Part shown: piece by piece, positions 1 to 7,481 of the stretch
Layout: every line of letters begins with the position of its first letter
Position numbering within the stretch: the stretch's first letter is position 1
DNA from: JAZDLC01 sp043802345
GTDB taxonomy: Bacteria > Planctomycetota > B15-G4 > JADJEK01
Length of the DNA: 30,568 nucleotides
Assembly: GCA_043802345.1 (NCBI GenBank)
Contig: JAZDLC010000447.1
Location: 1-30,568 of the forward strand
Direction of reading: 5' to 3'
Program-made: the position numbers and the translations under genes
Notes under the pieces: model-generated
What the model was told of the DNA's origin: nothing
The model's database searches: none
What the model saw: the letters and a program-made list of their open reading frames with translations, nothing else

Positions 1-22
1 GATCTGGGTGGCTCTCGGGCGT

Positions 23-186
23 GCTTCCAGGGCGGGCCGGGACCTGGGGGGGGACGGGTGCGCTCCGGGCGCGACCAACGGAGGGCGTCCAGCTGGCGGG
101 GAAGGCGAGTGGTCGGGCGGGGGTTTGGAGAAAGATGGTCCAGGGTGACTCCTGGTTGGGGTTTCTTTCCGGCCCGCCCTGGAAGC
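23..186. repeat. 18-nt perfect inverted repeat, arms 23-40 and 169-186
   Basis: The arm GCTTCCAGGGCGGGCCGG at 23-40 is the exact reverse complement of 169-186. The loop between the arms is 128 nt. A perfect 18-mer is unlikely by chance within 600 bases, although both arms are GC-rich. No transposase or target-site duplication is visible. It could be an RNA stem, a mobile-element remnant or a protein-binding dyad. Confidence 0.6.
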
Positions 187-344
187 GCGTCCGAGAGCTA
201 CCAGATCGTTCTTTCGATGGCTGGGAGGCGGGGGGAGCGCGGCGTTTCTTTTGGGGGGAGGTTACGGAAGGTGGGGACGACCGATGGATGCAATGAGGTG
301 GTCCCTCCATGGATGCGAGGCGCAGGCCGGGATCGCCGGCCTGT

Positions 345-511
345 GAGGTGCAGTCGTGCTCGTGCTCGCGCTCGTGCGCGAGGGCACCTGGGCCGGTGGG
401 GGTTGGATCTGGTGTCGCTCGCGGCGGATCACTGCGCTGGCCGTGATCGGTGCGGGCCGATTCATGGGAGAACTGTAGCCCCCGGTGAGGAGGTGCAGTC
501 GTGCTCGTGCT
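345..511. repeat. 22-nt direct repeat, copies 345-366 and 490-511
   Basis: The two copies are identical over 22 nt and lie 145 nt apart. The core is GTGCAGTCGTGCTCGTGC. Copy 1 runs into a perfect 7-bp hairpin at 365-382 (CTCGCGC, loop TCGT, GCGCGAG). Copy 2 runs into the short palindrome ACTCGAGT. The downstream bases look like diverged versions of each other, so the true unit may be nearer 45 nt. Function unknown. Confidence 0.6.
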
Positions 512-568
512 TGTACTCGAGTCGTGAGCTGTCTGGTTGGAGGACGACTAGAGAAGGTCCCGTTCATG

Positions 569-598
569 ATGAGAAGATCAACCCGGATTCGTTATCAT
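569..598 (+). promoter_or_regulatory. Candidate promoter of the M3 peptidase gene
   Basis: A -10-like TATCAT lies at 593-598, and a weak -35-like ATGAGA lies 18 nt upstream at 569-574. Transcription would start near 605, giving a leader of about 30 nt that contains the ribosome binding site at 622-626. The match was made by eye and the -35 is weak. Confidence 0.3.
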
Positions 599-635
599 GC
601 CCCGATCCATGTCCAACCGTCAGGGAGACTCTTCG

Positions 636-2756
636 ATGATCCAGTGGATAGCCGCCGCGGGACTTGTTTCGCTCTGTCTTGTGGGTTGCCTCGCCCATCC
701 CGGCGGCGTTCCTGCCAGGGAGTCCGCGAATCCTCTTCTCGAGGAATGGCGAACTCCGTTTGGCGTCCCGCCTCTCGATCGGATCGAGACCGGCCATTTC
801 GTTCCCGCCATGAAGGAGGCGATGGCGAGGCACAAGGTCGAGATCGAGGCGATCTGCAACGACAAGGAGGCGCCGACCTTCGCCAACACGATCGAGGCGC
901 TGGACGGCTCGGGCCGGCTCCTGGAGCGGGTGGGGAACGCCTTCGACGTGCTCGGGGGGGTCGTGAAGACGGAGGAAATGATCGCCGCCGACAGGGAGCT
1001 CACTCCGCTGCGCACCGCGCATGAGGACGACATCAATCTGAATGAACGGCTGTTCCAGCGGGTCAAGGCGGTCCATGGGCAGCGCGACCAGTGGAATCTC
1101 GACGGCGAGCAGGCGCGGCTGCTGGATGAGATCCATGACAACTTCGTCCGCGGCGGGGCGGACCTGCCGGAAACCAAGAAGGCCGAATTCCGAGCGCTGA
1201 ACGAGAGGCTGGCGATGCTCTCGCTCCAGTTCGACGAGAACCTGCTGAAGGCGACCAACAAGTTCGAGCTGGTGATCACGGACCAGGCCGACCTGGCGGG
1301 GCTGCCGGACGGTGTGATCCAGGAGGCCGCGAAGACCGCGACCGACCGTGGCCATCCGGGCAAGTGGGTGTTCACCACCCAGAAGCCGAGCATGCTCCCC
1401 TTCCTCGAGAACTCGTCGAGGCGCGAGCTGCGCGAGCGGCTCTTCAAGGGGTACATCAACCGGTGTGACCATGGCGACGAGCTCGACAATAAGTCGATCC
1501 TGGCCGAGATCGCGGCGCTCAGGGTGAAGCGGGCCAACCTGCTCGGTTACCCGACGCACGCCCACTACGTGCTGGAGAAGAACATGGCCGGGACTCCCGA
1601 GGCGGTCTACGGCCTGCTGGAGAAGGTGTGGCGGCCGGCGATGGCGACCGCCAGGAACGAGGTGGCCGCGATGCAGAAGATCATCGAGGCGGAGGGGAAC
1701 AGCTTCAAGCTGGGGCCGTGGGATTGGTGGTACTGCGCCGCGAAGGTGAAGCAGGCGGAGTACGACCTCGATGACAATGAAGTGCGTCCCTACTTCCCGC
1801 TCGAGAGCGTCCGTGACGGGGCGTTCATGGTGGCCGGCAAGCTGTACGGGCTCCAGTTCCGCGAGCGCAGCGACATTCCCGTCTACCACGAGGAGGTCAA
1901 GGTCTTCGAAGTGCTCGATGAGAGCGGCCGCCACGTCGGCCTGCTGTACACCGACTATCATCCGCGCGCCACCAAGCGGGTCGGGGCCTGGATGAACGCC
2001 TTCCGCAAGCAGGGCCGGCAGGGCGGCGACATGGTGACTCCCATCATCACCAACAACGGCAACTTCACGCGGCCGGTCGGGGACACGCCGTCCCTGCTCA
2101 GCTTCGACGAGGTCGCGACGCTGTTCCACGAGTTCGGGCATGCGCTCCACGGCCTGCTCTCGGACTGCAGGTACAACCTCCTCTCGGGCACCAGCGTCAC
2201 CCGGGACTTCGTCGAGCTTCCCTCGCAGATCATGGAGAACTGGGCCGGCCATCCGGAGGTCCTGAAGCTGTACGCGCGGCACTACCGGACCGGCGAGTCG
2301 ATCCCGCAGGCGCTCATCGACAAGATCGAGAAGGCCAGCAAGTTCAACCAGGGGTTCATCACCGGCGAGTACCTCGCGGCCTCCTTCCTCGATATGGACT
2401 GGCACACGCTCGGGCAGGCGGCCGAGGTGGATGTCCATGAGTTCGAGGATGCCGCCATGGAGAGGATCGGACTCATCCCGGAAATCGTGAGCCGGTACCG
2501 TTCGCCGTACTTCCGCCACGTTTTCGCCAGCGGCTACTCCGCCGGGTACTACAGCTACATCTGGGCCGCCGTGCTCGACGCCGACGCCTTCGAGGCCTTC
2601 AAGGAGAAGGGGCTCTTCGATCGGACCACCGCCGAGAGCTTCCGCGAGAACGTTCTCTCCCGCGGCAACGGCGACAACCCCATGACCCTGTACAAGAAGT
2701 TCCGCGGCCGCGAGCCGGACGTCGGCGCCCTTCTCGGCCGCCTTGGCTTCCAGTAG
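636..2756 (+). CDS. M3 family oligopeptidase (Dcp/PrlC-like), lipoprotein
   Basis: Zinc metallopeptidase of the thimet oligopeptidase/oligopeptidase A/dipeptidyl carboxypeptidase family, which cuts short peptides. With the chosen start it is 706 aa, the usual family length. The zinc motif HEFGH is at residues 498-502. The third ligand Glu527 lies in DFVELPSQ, and its distance of 28 residues from Glu499 is the M3 spacing. Near the C-terminus the tyrosine-rich YSAGYYSYIW matches the substrate-binding part of the family. I chose ATG 636 because AGGGA at 622-626 sits 9 nt upstream and the protein then opens with a clean lipoprotein signal, LVGC with Cys18. In-frame ATGs at 597 and 609 are alternatives. 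Many M3 enzymes are cytoplasmic; the lipobox argues for a membrane-anchored periplasmic form. A small lipoprotein gene follows after 14 nt. Confidence 0.93.
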   Translation: MIQWIAAAGLVSLCLVGCLAHPGGVPARESANPLLEEWRTPFGVPPLDRIETGHFVPAMKEAMARHKVEIEAICNDKEAPTFANTIEALDGSGRLLERVGNAFDVLGGVVKTEEMIAADRELTPLRTAHEDDINLNERLFQRVKAVHGQRDQWNLDGEQARLLDEIHDNFVRGGADLPETKKAEFRALNERLAMLSLQFDENLLKATNKFELVITDQADLAGLPDGVIQEAAKTATDRGHPGKWVFTTQKPSMLPFLENSSRRELRERLFKGYINRCDHGDELDNKSILAEIAALRVKRANLLGYPTHAHYVLEKNMAGTPEAVYGLLEKVWRPAMATARNEVAAMQKIIEAEGNSFKLGPWDWWYCAAKVKQAEYDLDDNEVRPYFPLESVRDGAFMVAGKLYGLQFRERSDIPVYHEEVKVFEVLDESGRHVGLLYTDYHPRATKRVGAWMNAFRKQGRQGGDMVTPIITNNGNFTRPVGDTPSLLSFDEVATLFHEFGHALHGLLSDCRYNLLSGTSVTRDFVELPSQIMENWAGHPEVLKLYARHYRTGESIPQALIDKIEKASKFNQGFITGEYLAASFLDMDWHTLGQAAEVDVHEFEDAAMERIGLIPEIVSRYRSPYFRHVFASGYSAGYYSYIWAAVLDADAFEAFKEKGLFDRTTAESFRENVLSRGNGDNPMTLYKKFRGREPDVGALLGRLGFQ

Positions 2757-2770
2757 CCAGGTCGAGCGCG

Positions 2771-3466
2771 GTGTTCTTCTCGACGAGTGGTTTCGTTCAG
2801 CCGCGGCTGCTTCACGCAATGCTGCTGCTCGTCTGTTTTTCAGGCTGCGGGGACCGGCGCGACGCGACCTTCCTGGAGTTTCGCATCACGCAGGACCTCG
2901 ACCTGATCCAGTCCTCGGAGTTCAAGCATCCGGCCCAGATCGCGATCTGGCTCGAGGCTCCTGCGAGCGGGCGCACGCGGACGCTCTTCGTCACGCACTG
3001 CTCGGCGACGGGCGAGTGGAAGGGTGAGGCGGAGCGCCCGACCGCCCTGCCCCGATGGTTCGCGGTCTTCAAGGAGGAGTTCGGACATCTCTCCCTGCCG
3101 CGCCCCGGGGGCGGCGCGCCGGACGCGGTGACACAGGCAACGCCGAGGGGCGCAAGGTACTGCTGGCGGACCGAGATCGAGGCGAACAGCGCCTGGATCT
3201 GCTGGGTCGAAGTCAACATCTCTGGCGACTTCAACGACCAGTTCCCCCGCCGGAACGAAGAGACGGGAGAGATCGACACCGACTCCTGTGGTCAGCCTTC
3301 GCTCCTCTACCGGTGTGAACTCACGGCCACACGCGGGGCCGTCTACACTCCCGAGCTCTTCGAGCGCACCATCCCCGGCACCGACGGCGAGGTGACAACC
3401 GACCTGGCCTCGATCACGTCCGCGCGGGACATTCTCGAGTCGATCGAGATCCGCGTGGCCGACTGA
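2771..3466 (+). CDS. Small lipoprotein of unknown function, DUF2271-like features
   Basis: 231 aa. The N-terminus ends in a lipobox-like FSGC (Cys26), so the protein is probably lipidated and periplasmic. The mature part contains an AIWLEAP...RTLFVT segment, then LPRWF, then DAVTQATPRG and a later aromatic strand. I recall this order from DUF2271-type periplasmic proteins, but the match is from memory and weak. The start is GTG 2771. ATG 2819 would leave only about nine residues before the cysteine and no charged n-region. No good ribosome binding site precedes either, and the gene lies 14 nt after the M3 gene, so it is probably co-transcribed and translationally coupled. It ends only 9 nt before the stop of the convergent glycosidase gene. 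Confidence 0.7.
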   Translation: MFFSTSGFVQPRLLHAMLLLVCFSGCGDRRDATFLEFRITQDLDLIQSSEFKHPAQIAIWLEAPASGRTRTLFVTHCSATGEWKGEAERPTALPRWFAVFKEEFGHLSLPRPGGGAPDAVTQATPRGARYCWRTEIEANSAWICWVEVNISGDFNDQFPRRNEETGEIDTDSCGQPSLLYRCELTATRGAVYTPELFERTIPGTDGEVTTDLASITSARDILESIEIRVAD

Positions 3467-3475
3467 ACTGTACTC

Positions 3476-6400
3476 TCAGCGCCCGAACCGGAGGGTGACG
3501 ACCCGGAAGGGAGTCGGCGGATCGGGCGCTGAGAGCGGATTCTCGACGCAGTCCAGGCGCTCGGCCGGAAGCTCGTCGAAGATCCCCTCGAGGCGCGGCT
3601 CCTGCGTTGTCGCGGCCAGTTGCAAGAGGTGCAGCAGGGTTCCCTCGCCGTCCGCCGCACGTTCCATGCCGATCAGGGCGTAGGTTTCCGGTTCGACCGA
3701 CAGAAGCGAGCGCGCCGGCTCGCTCGAGGATCCCTTCTGTCCCGCCGCCAGCCCGCGGACCAGCAGCGGTTGCTGCACTTCCTGGCCGAAGCGATGGGCC
3801 TCCACCGGGTCGTACGTCTTTCCGGTAGCGCGCAGCGAGTACTCGAAGACATGCTCGCCCGGCTCCTGGCCGGCCCGGTAGTTTGTCTGCCAGTAGTTGT
3901 TCATCGCGTAGGAGAGGATCGTGGGACGCTCCGGCTCGAGGTGTTTCAGCATCCGGCCGAGCTGGATGTCGCCGAGCTGAACCAGGGGGGTGTCGCGCGG
4001 CGCCCAGACGATCCCGCCGCCCTTGCCCGCCACCGAAACCGATCCGACGGTGGTGTACCAGTCACGGTTCGCGCCCGCAAGCTGATCACGATCGGGGACG
4101 AAGCTGGAAAAGGCCGTCTCGAGGTGGAAGGTCGGCTCTTCGGCGGCGAAGGGGAAGGCGACGTAGAGCGCCTCCTTGTCGGTGACCTCCTCCTTGTCGA
4201 TCGTGACCGTCAGGTCGATCCGGTCGAGCCTGTCGTAGAGCGACCAGGCCCACTTGATGGTCGGGCAGGTCGGGGCCTTGCCCCGGTAGATGACGGTGGA
4301 GAAGACCGGGCCGGGGCGGAAGGAAACGAGTTCCAGCTTGCTCGCGAGGTGCCGCTCGTGGTTCGGCGGTTCGCCGACGTCGTAGATCACCTGGCCGAGC
4401 CGCCAGGGAGCCGCGCCGTCGACGAGATCGCGCCCGCTGGCCAGCGCCATCGCGCGCCGGATCCCGCCCCGCTCCAGGTCGAAGCTGACCGAGTGGTGCG
4501 GGCTCAGCAGAACGTTGTTCTCGAAGGTGGTCCGGCAGCGAAACTCCTGCGACGGGCCGCGCCGCAGTTCGTACAGCTTGTACCCCAGCGGCGGGACCTC
4601 CTCGGCGAGGAACACCACCTGGTCCGAGTCCGCCTCTTTCTGCCAGGCGACCTCCTCGCCGCTGGCCGCGTCGATCAGGCGGAAGTCCCCGTCATGAAGC
4701 ACTCGCGCCCGAACCAGGCCGGTGCGCGGCCAGGAGAGGGTGTTCCAGACGCACAGCGCCGGAAATTCTCCGGTCGTCGGCAGGCGATCGAGGGAGCCGA
4801 GCGCCGCTGCGGTCGCCGCCTCGATGTGTGGGACCGGCCGGGTGCTGCAGCCGGCCTTGACTTCCCAGTGCTCGCGCACGATCGGCAGGAGAGGATCCGA
4901 AACGCTCCTCGAGTGCCCCCAGGTGTGTTCGTTGTAGAGCAGGATGTCGTCCCACGCGGCCGCCAGGTCCGCGCGCGGGACCTCGTCCCCGGTCGCCGCG
5001 GCCGCGAGTGACGCGAGCCGGCTCGCCTGGTCGATGGCGGCCTGGTTGCGCGCATTCTGTGCGGTGGCCCGAGCGCTGGACGCGACGCCGTCCTCCCAGT
5101 AGGTGCCCCAGTCGCCGCGGTGGACGGGGATCCGGTCGCCGTACCGCTGCTCGAAGCGCGACAGGAACCCGTCGATCGTGGACGCATACAGGCGGGGCCA
5201 GCGGTAGGTCTCGTTCCACTCCTTCATCAGCGGCAGGGGCTCGAAGGTGAGCGGCCGGTTGTCCGCGTAGTAGCAGTGCATCAGCAGCATTTCCCAGGGG
5301 TATTCGCGCTCCGGGAAGCGCCGCTCGAGATACCGCGACAACTGCTCCTTGGTCTCGTCGATCGTGCCGGTCAGCCCGTACTCGAACTGTCCGTACTGGT
5401 AGCTGAACCAGGTCAGGACGCGCTTGCCGTCCGGCGCTTCCCACCAGAAGGGGGGCACGATGTCGGTGTTCCGCTCGAACCAGGCGCGATCCTGATTCAG
5501 CGCGGTTGAGAGATACCGTACTCCGGTGTTGGCGAGCAGGCTGCAAAGAGACCAGGAGTAGCTCGGCGTGTCGGTCTGGGAGGCGCCGCGGCAGGAGATG
5601 CCGAGCTTCCGTTCGCACTCCATGGCGAAGCCGCGCAGGCGCAGGAGCGCCTCCGGCGTGGCCATGCCGGTGAGCGTGTTCAGGTACAGCGCGTTCATCA
5701 CCACCCGTCCCTCGCGCATCCGCTCGAGCAGCCGCTTGACCAGCTTCGGATCACCGAGCTTCATGAACTGCTCGAGCTGCCAGCCGGTCTCGATGGTGTA
5801 GGTGGGCTTCACCTCCGCCGGCCAGTCGTCGGTGCGATCGCAGAACTCCACCATTCGCGCGAGGTTTTCGCAGTGCAGCAGAGCGACCTTCTCGGGCAGG
5901 TCGGTGTAGCCGATGTCCGTGTGCACCGCGAGCAGGACGTGGACCTCCATGTGGCGCGGCGGCTGGAGCAGGAAGTCATGCGTCACGGTCTGTACGTGGC
6001 CATCTCCGATCGAGAGCCTGCACTCGGTCGGCGCGGTCGGCTCGGGGACTTCGATCTCGATCCAGCGCTCGGAGAAACCGTGCAGGTTCGCGGGCCTGTC
6101 CAGTGCGAAGCCCTGGCCCGTGACCTTGACCTGGGTCCGGGCGGTCTGGCCGTTGTTGCGGACCCTTACGCGCACGAGCTGTTGGCCGTCCGCGGTGACG
6201 ATGGGCAGGGGGCGCAGCTCCTCGATCGACAGCTCGGGAGGCGGCAGGGTTCCCTCCAGGGCGTCGAGGCCGAGGGCGTCGTACGCGATCCAGCACCCGC
6301 TGGTGATCAGGAGGGTCAGCTCGTTGGCACCCGCCCGCAACATGGTGCTCGGGATCGGCACCTCGAGCAGCCGCTTTCCCTCCGCCGCGCCGATGGTGAG

Positions 6401-6844
6401 CTTGCCGCCGCCGGTCTCCAGTTCCAGCTTGATCGTCTCGCCGCCCGCGGAGATCTCGAGCGTCGGCGCCCAGGTGTCGTGAACCTCGGTGAGCCAGAGC
6501 AGCAACACGCTGTCCCGCGGTTCCTGTAGCTGGAAGGAGATGCGGAAGTCTCGCGGCGCGGAGCCGGCCCACCGGTCGTAGAGCCCGGGCTGGAGCGCGC
6601 TGAAGGCGCGACACGCCTCCGCGTCCCCGGCGTCGACGCGCACTCCCTCGGGGAAGCGCTCCTTGAACTCGCCGGTTTGCGTCGGGACAAGCCCGAACTC
6701 CGCGCACGAATCATCCGGCTTCCCGATCCGCCAGAGCGGCTTGCGGGGCGCGTCCGGCAGGGCGGGCTGGTCCCCGGCCGTCAGTGCGCTCGCGAAGCAG
6801 GTGAAGAACAGGGGGATGAGGGCCAGCGTTTTGACGACTCGCAT
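3476..6844 (-). CDS. Exported GH38-like glycosidase with a PL4-type N-terminal domain
   Basis: 1122 aa. Probable retaining glycosidase related to alpha-mannosidases of family GH38, acting outside the cytoplasm. A signal peptide spans residues 1 to about 23 (hydrophobic core LALIPLFFTCFASAL). Residues about 33-185 resemble the carbohydrate-binding domain III of family 4 rhamnogalacturonan lyases (LWRIGKPD, WAPTLEI, near-terminal LGLDAL). The catalytic part begins with HTDIGYTD, where His308 and Asp310 match the metal-binding HxD of GH38. Asp425 in QTDTPSYSWS is the likely nucleophile. A long beta-rich C-terminal half follows, as in GH38. ATG 6844 gives the signal peptide and has CGGAG upstream; the frame stays open beyond it but with no export signal. 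The gene is divergent from the BlaI gene across 226 bp. The exact substrate is not predictable. Confidence 0.82.
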   Translation of the reverse strand: MRVVKTLALIPLFFTCFASALTAGDQPALPDAPRKPLWRIGKPDDSCAEFGLVPTQTGEFKERFPEGVRVDAGDAEACRAFSALQPGLYDRWAGSAPRDFRISFQLQEPRDSVLLLWLTEVHDTWAPTLEISAGGETIKLELETGGGKLTIGAAEGKRLLEVPIPSTMLRAGANELTLLITSGCWIAYDALGLDALEGTLPPPELSIEELRPLPIVTADGQQLVRVRVRNNGQTARTQVKVTGQGFALDRPANLHGFSERWIEIEVPEPTAPTECRLSIGDGHVQTVTHDFLLQPPRHMEVHVLLAVHTDIGYTDLPEKVALLHCENLARMVEFCDRTDDWPAEVKPTYTIETGWQLEQFMKLGDPKLVKRLLERMREGRVVMNALYLNTLTGMATPEALLRLRGFAMECERKLGISCRGASQTDTPSYSWSLCSLLANTGVRYLSTALNQDRAWFERNTDIVPPFWWEAPDGKRVLTWFSYQYGQFEYGLTGTIDETKEQLSRYLERRFPEREYPWEMLLMHCYYADNRPLTFEPLPLMKEWNETYRWPRLYASTIDGFLSRFEQRYGDRIPVHRGDWGTYWEDGVASSARATAQNARNQAAIDQASRLASLAAAATGDEVPRADLAAAWDDILLYNEHTWGHSRSVSDPLLPIVREHWEVKAGCSTRPVPHIEAATAAALGSLDRLPTTGEFPALCVWNTLSWPRTGLVRARVLHDGDFRLIDAASGEEVAWQKEADSDQVVFLAEEVPPLGYKLYELRRGPSQEFRCRTTFENNVLLSPHHSVSFDLERGGIRRAMALASGRDLVDGAAPWRLGQVIYDVGEPPNHERHLASKLELVSFRPGPVFSTVIYRGKAPTCPTIKWAWSLYDRLDRIDLTVTIDKEEVTDKEALYVAFPFAAEEPTFHLETAFSSFVPDRDQLAGANRDWYTTVGSVSVAGKGGGIVWAPRDTPLVQLGDIQLGRMLKHLEPERPTILSYAMNNYWQTNYRAGQEPGEHVFEYSLRATGKTYDPVEAHRFGQEVQQPLLVRGLAAGQKGSSSEPARSLLSVEPETYALIGMERAADGEGTLLHLLQLAATTQEPRLEGIFDELPAERLDCVENPLSAPDPPTPFRVVTLRFGR

Positions 6845-6913
6845 GACGAGGCTCCGAGGCGGTGAACCGGGACGAGAGACAACGTAGCGAGTCTTGCCGG
6901 TTGGGTGCCGTGA

Positions 6914-6939
6914 CAATGACCAACCGCAATGACCAACCG
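6914..6939. repeat. Perfect tandem 13-mer, two copies
   Basis: CAATGACCAACCG occurs twice back to back, at 6914-6926 and 6927-6939, about 70 bp upstream of the glycosidase start codon. The position suits an operator with two half-sites on one face, or a recent slippage duplication. No known regulator consensus is recognised. Confidence 0.75.
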
Positions 6940-7030
6940 AGCCGGCCGAATCGCAGGTCGCGCCCACGCGAAAGGAGGGGTGGCCGCTGACATTCTCCGA
7001 AGAATTATCTTGCTCTATTGAGCTTAAAAA

Positions 7031-7042
7031 ACTAAGTGTAGT
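7031..7042. promoter_or_regulatory. Candidate BlaI-type operator dyad
   Basis: ACTAAGTGTAGT has inverted arms ACTA and TAGT around a 4-nt centre. BlaI/MecI repressors bind short dyads of the TACA/TGTA type and usually control their own operon. This one overlaps the presumed promoter zone, 28 bp before the BlaI start codon. It is a short and imperfect match, so weak evidence. Confidence 0.3.
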
Positions 7043-7070
7043 GGAGTCAGTGAACCGGAGGGCCTGAGCG

Positions 7071-7481
7071 ATGACGGAGCTGCCGCAGCCCACGCGACGC
7101 GAGTTGGAGATTCTCCAGGTGCTCTGGGAACAGGGCGAGGCCTCGGTGCGACAGGTGTACGAGGCCCTGCGCGAGGAGCTGCCGATCGTCCAGAACACGG
7201 TCCAGGCCTTTCTCAGGACCATGGAGGAGAAGGGGCTGGTGGCCCACCGGACGGAGGGGAGGACCTTCATCTACCGGCCGGTGGAGCCGCGCGAGGAGAC
7301 CGGCCGGCACATCCTCTCCCGGCTGCTGGAGCGCATCTTCGATGGCTCGGTCGAGCAACTGGTCGAGAGCGCGTTGTCTCTCAAGAAACCCTCACGGGAC
7401 GAGATCGATCGGCTCAAGGCGCTGGTGAAGGGGGCGGAAGAGCGCACCGATCGCGTGCGGACGCCACGAGGTGAATCATGA
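7071..7481 (+). CDS. BlaI/MecI/CopY family transcriptional repressor
   Basis: 136 aa, the normal size. The N-terminal winged helix reads LTxxELEILQVLWEQGEASVRQV-like, followed by the recognition segment IVQNTVQAFLRTMEEKGLV and the wing HRTEGRTFIYRP, as in BlaI and MecI. The C-terminal helix (about 85-120) would be the dimerisation part that cognate M56 proteases cleave in the BlaR1/MecR1 systems. GGAGGG at 7057-7062 is a strong ribosome binding site 8 nt before the ATG. The stop overlaps the next gene's start in ATGA, so both are made together. Likely targets are its own operon and possibly the divergent glycosidase gene; that is inference from position. Confidence 0.93.
   Translation: MTELPQPTRRELEILQVLWEQGEASVRQVYEALREELPIVQNTVQAFLRTMEEKGLVAHRTEGRTFIYRPVEPREETGRHILSRLLERIFDGSVEQLVESALSLKKPSRDEIDRLKALVKGAEERTDRVRTPRGES

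Larger units (their letters stand above)
1..568. other. Region without a supported gene
   Basis: No protein here has a recognisable motif. One frame stays open on the + strand from the window edge to 639, but its translation is an arginine/glycine-rich low-complexity string with no domain, and open frames arise easily at this GC content. A minus-strand frame at 262-567 is equally featureless. The stretch does hold two repeats, listed separately, and a candidate promoter for the M3 peptidase gene begins at 569. The tail of a gene entering from the left edge cannot be excluded. Confidence 0.5.
6845..7070. promoter_or_regulatory. Shared divergent promoter region, glycosidase and BlaI genes
   Basis: The 226-bp spacer must hold promoters for both directions. 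Around 6991-7040 it is much more AT-rich than the surrounding sequence, including a TTAAAAAACTAAG stretch. A perfect tandem 13-mer (6914-6939) and a short dyad (7031-7042) lie within it and are listed separately. CTGACA at 6987-6992 resembles a -35, but I could not place a well-spaced -10, so the start sites are unresolved. Confidence 0.5.

Noticed and set aside
365..382. Hairpin considered as part of a CRISPR-like array with the 22-nt repeat
   Set aside because: Only two repeat copies, 145 nt apart, and no cas gene in the window.
58..639. 193-aa plus-strand open frame at the left end
   Set aside because: Arginine-rich, spans the repeats and runs into the M3 leader; no motif, and the composition looks like translated noncoding GC-rich DNA.
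564..2819. 751-aa open frame on the minus strand opposite the M3 peptidase
   Set aside because: It is an antisense shadow of a clear M3 gene; the translation is low-complexity, rich in Leu, Val, Arg and Glu, with no motif.
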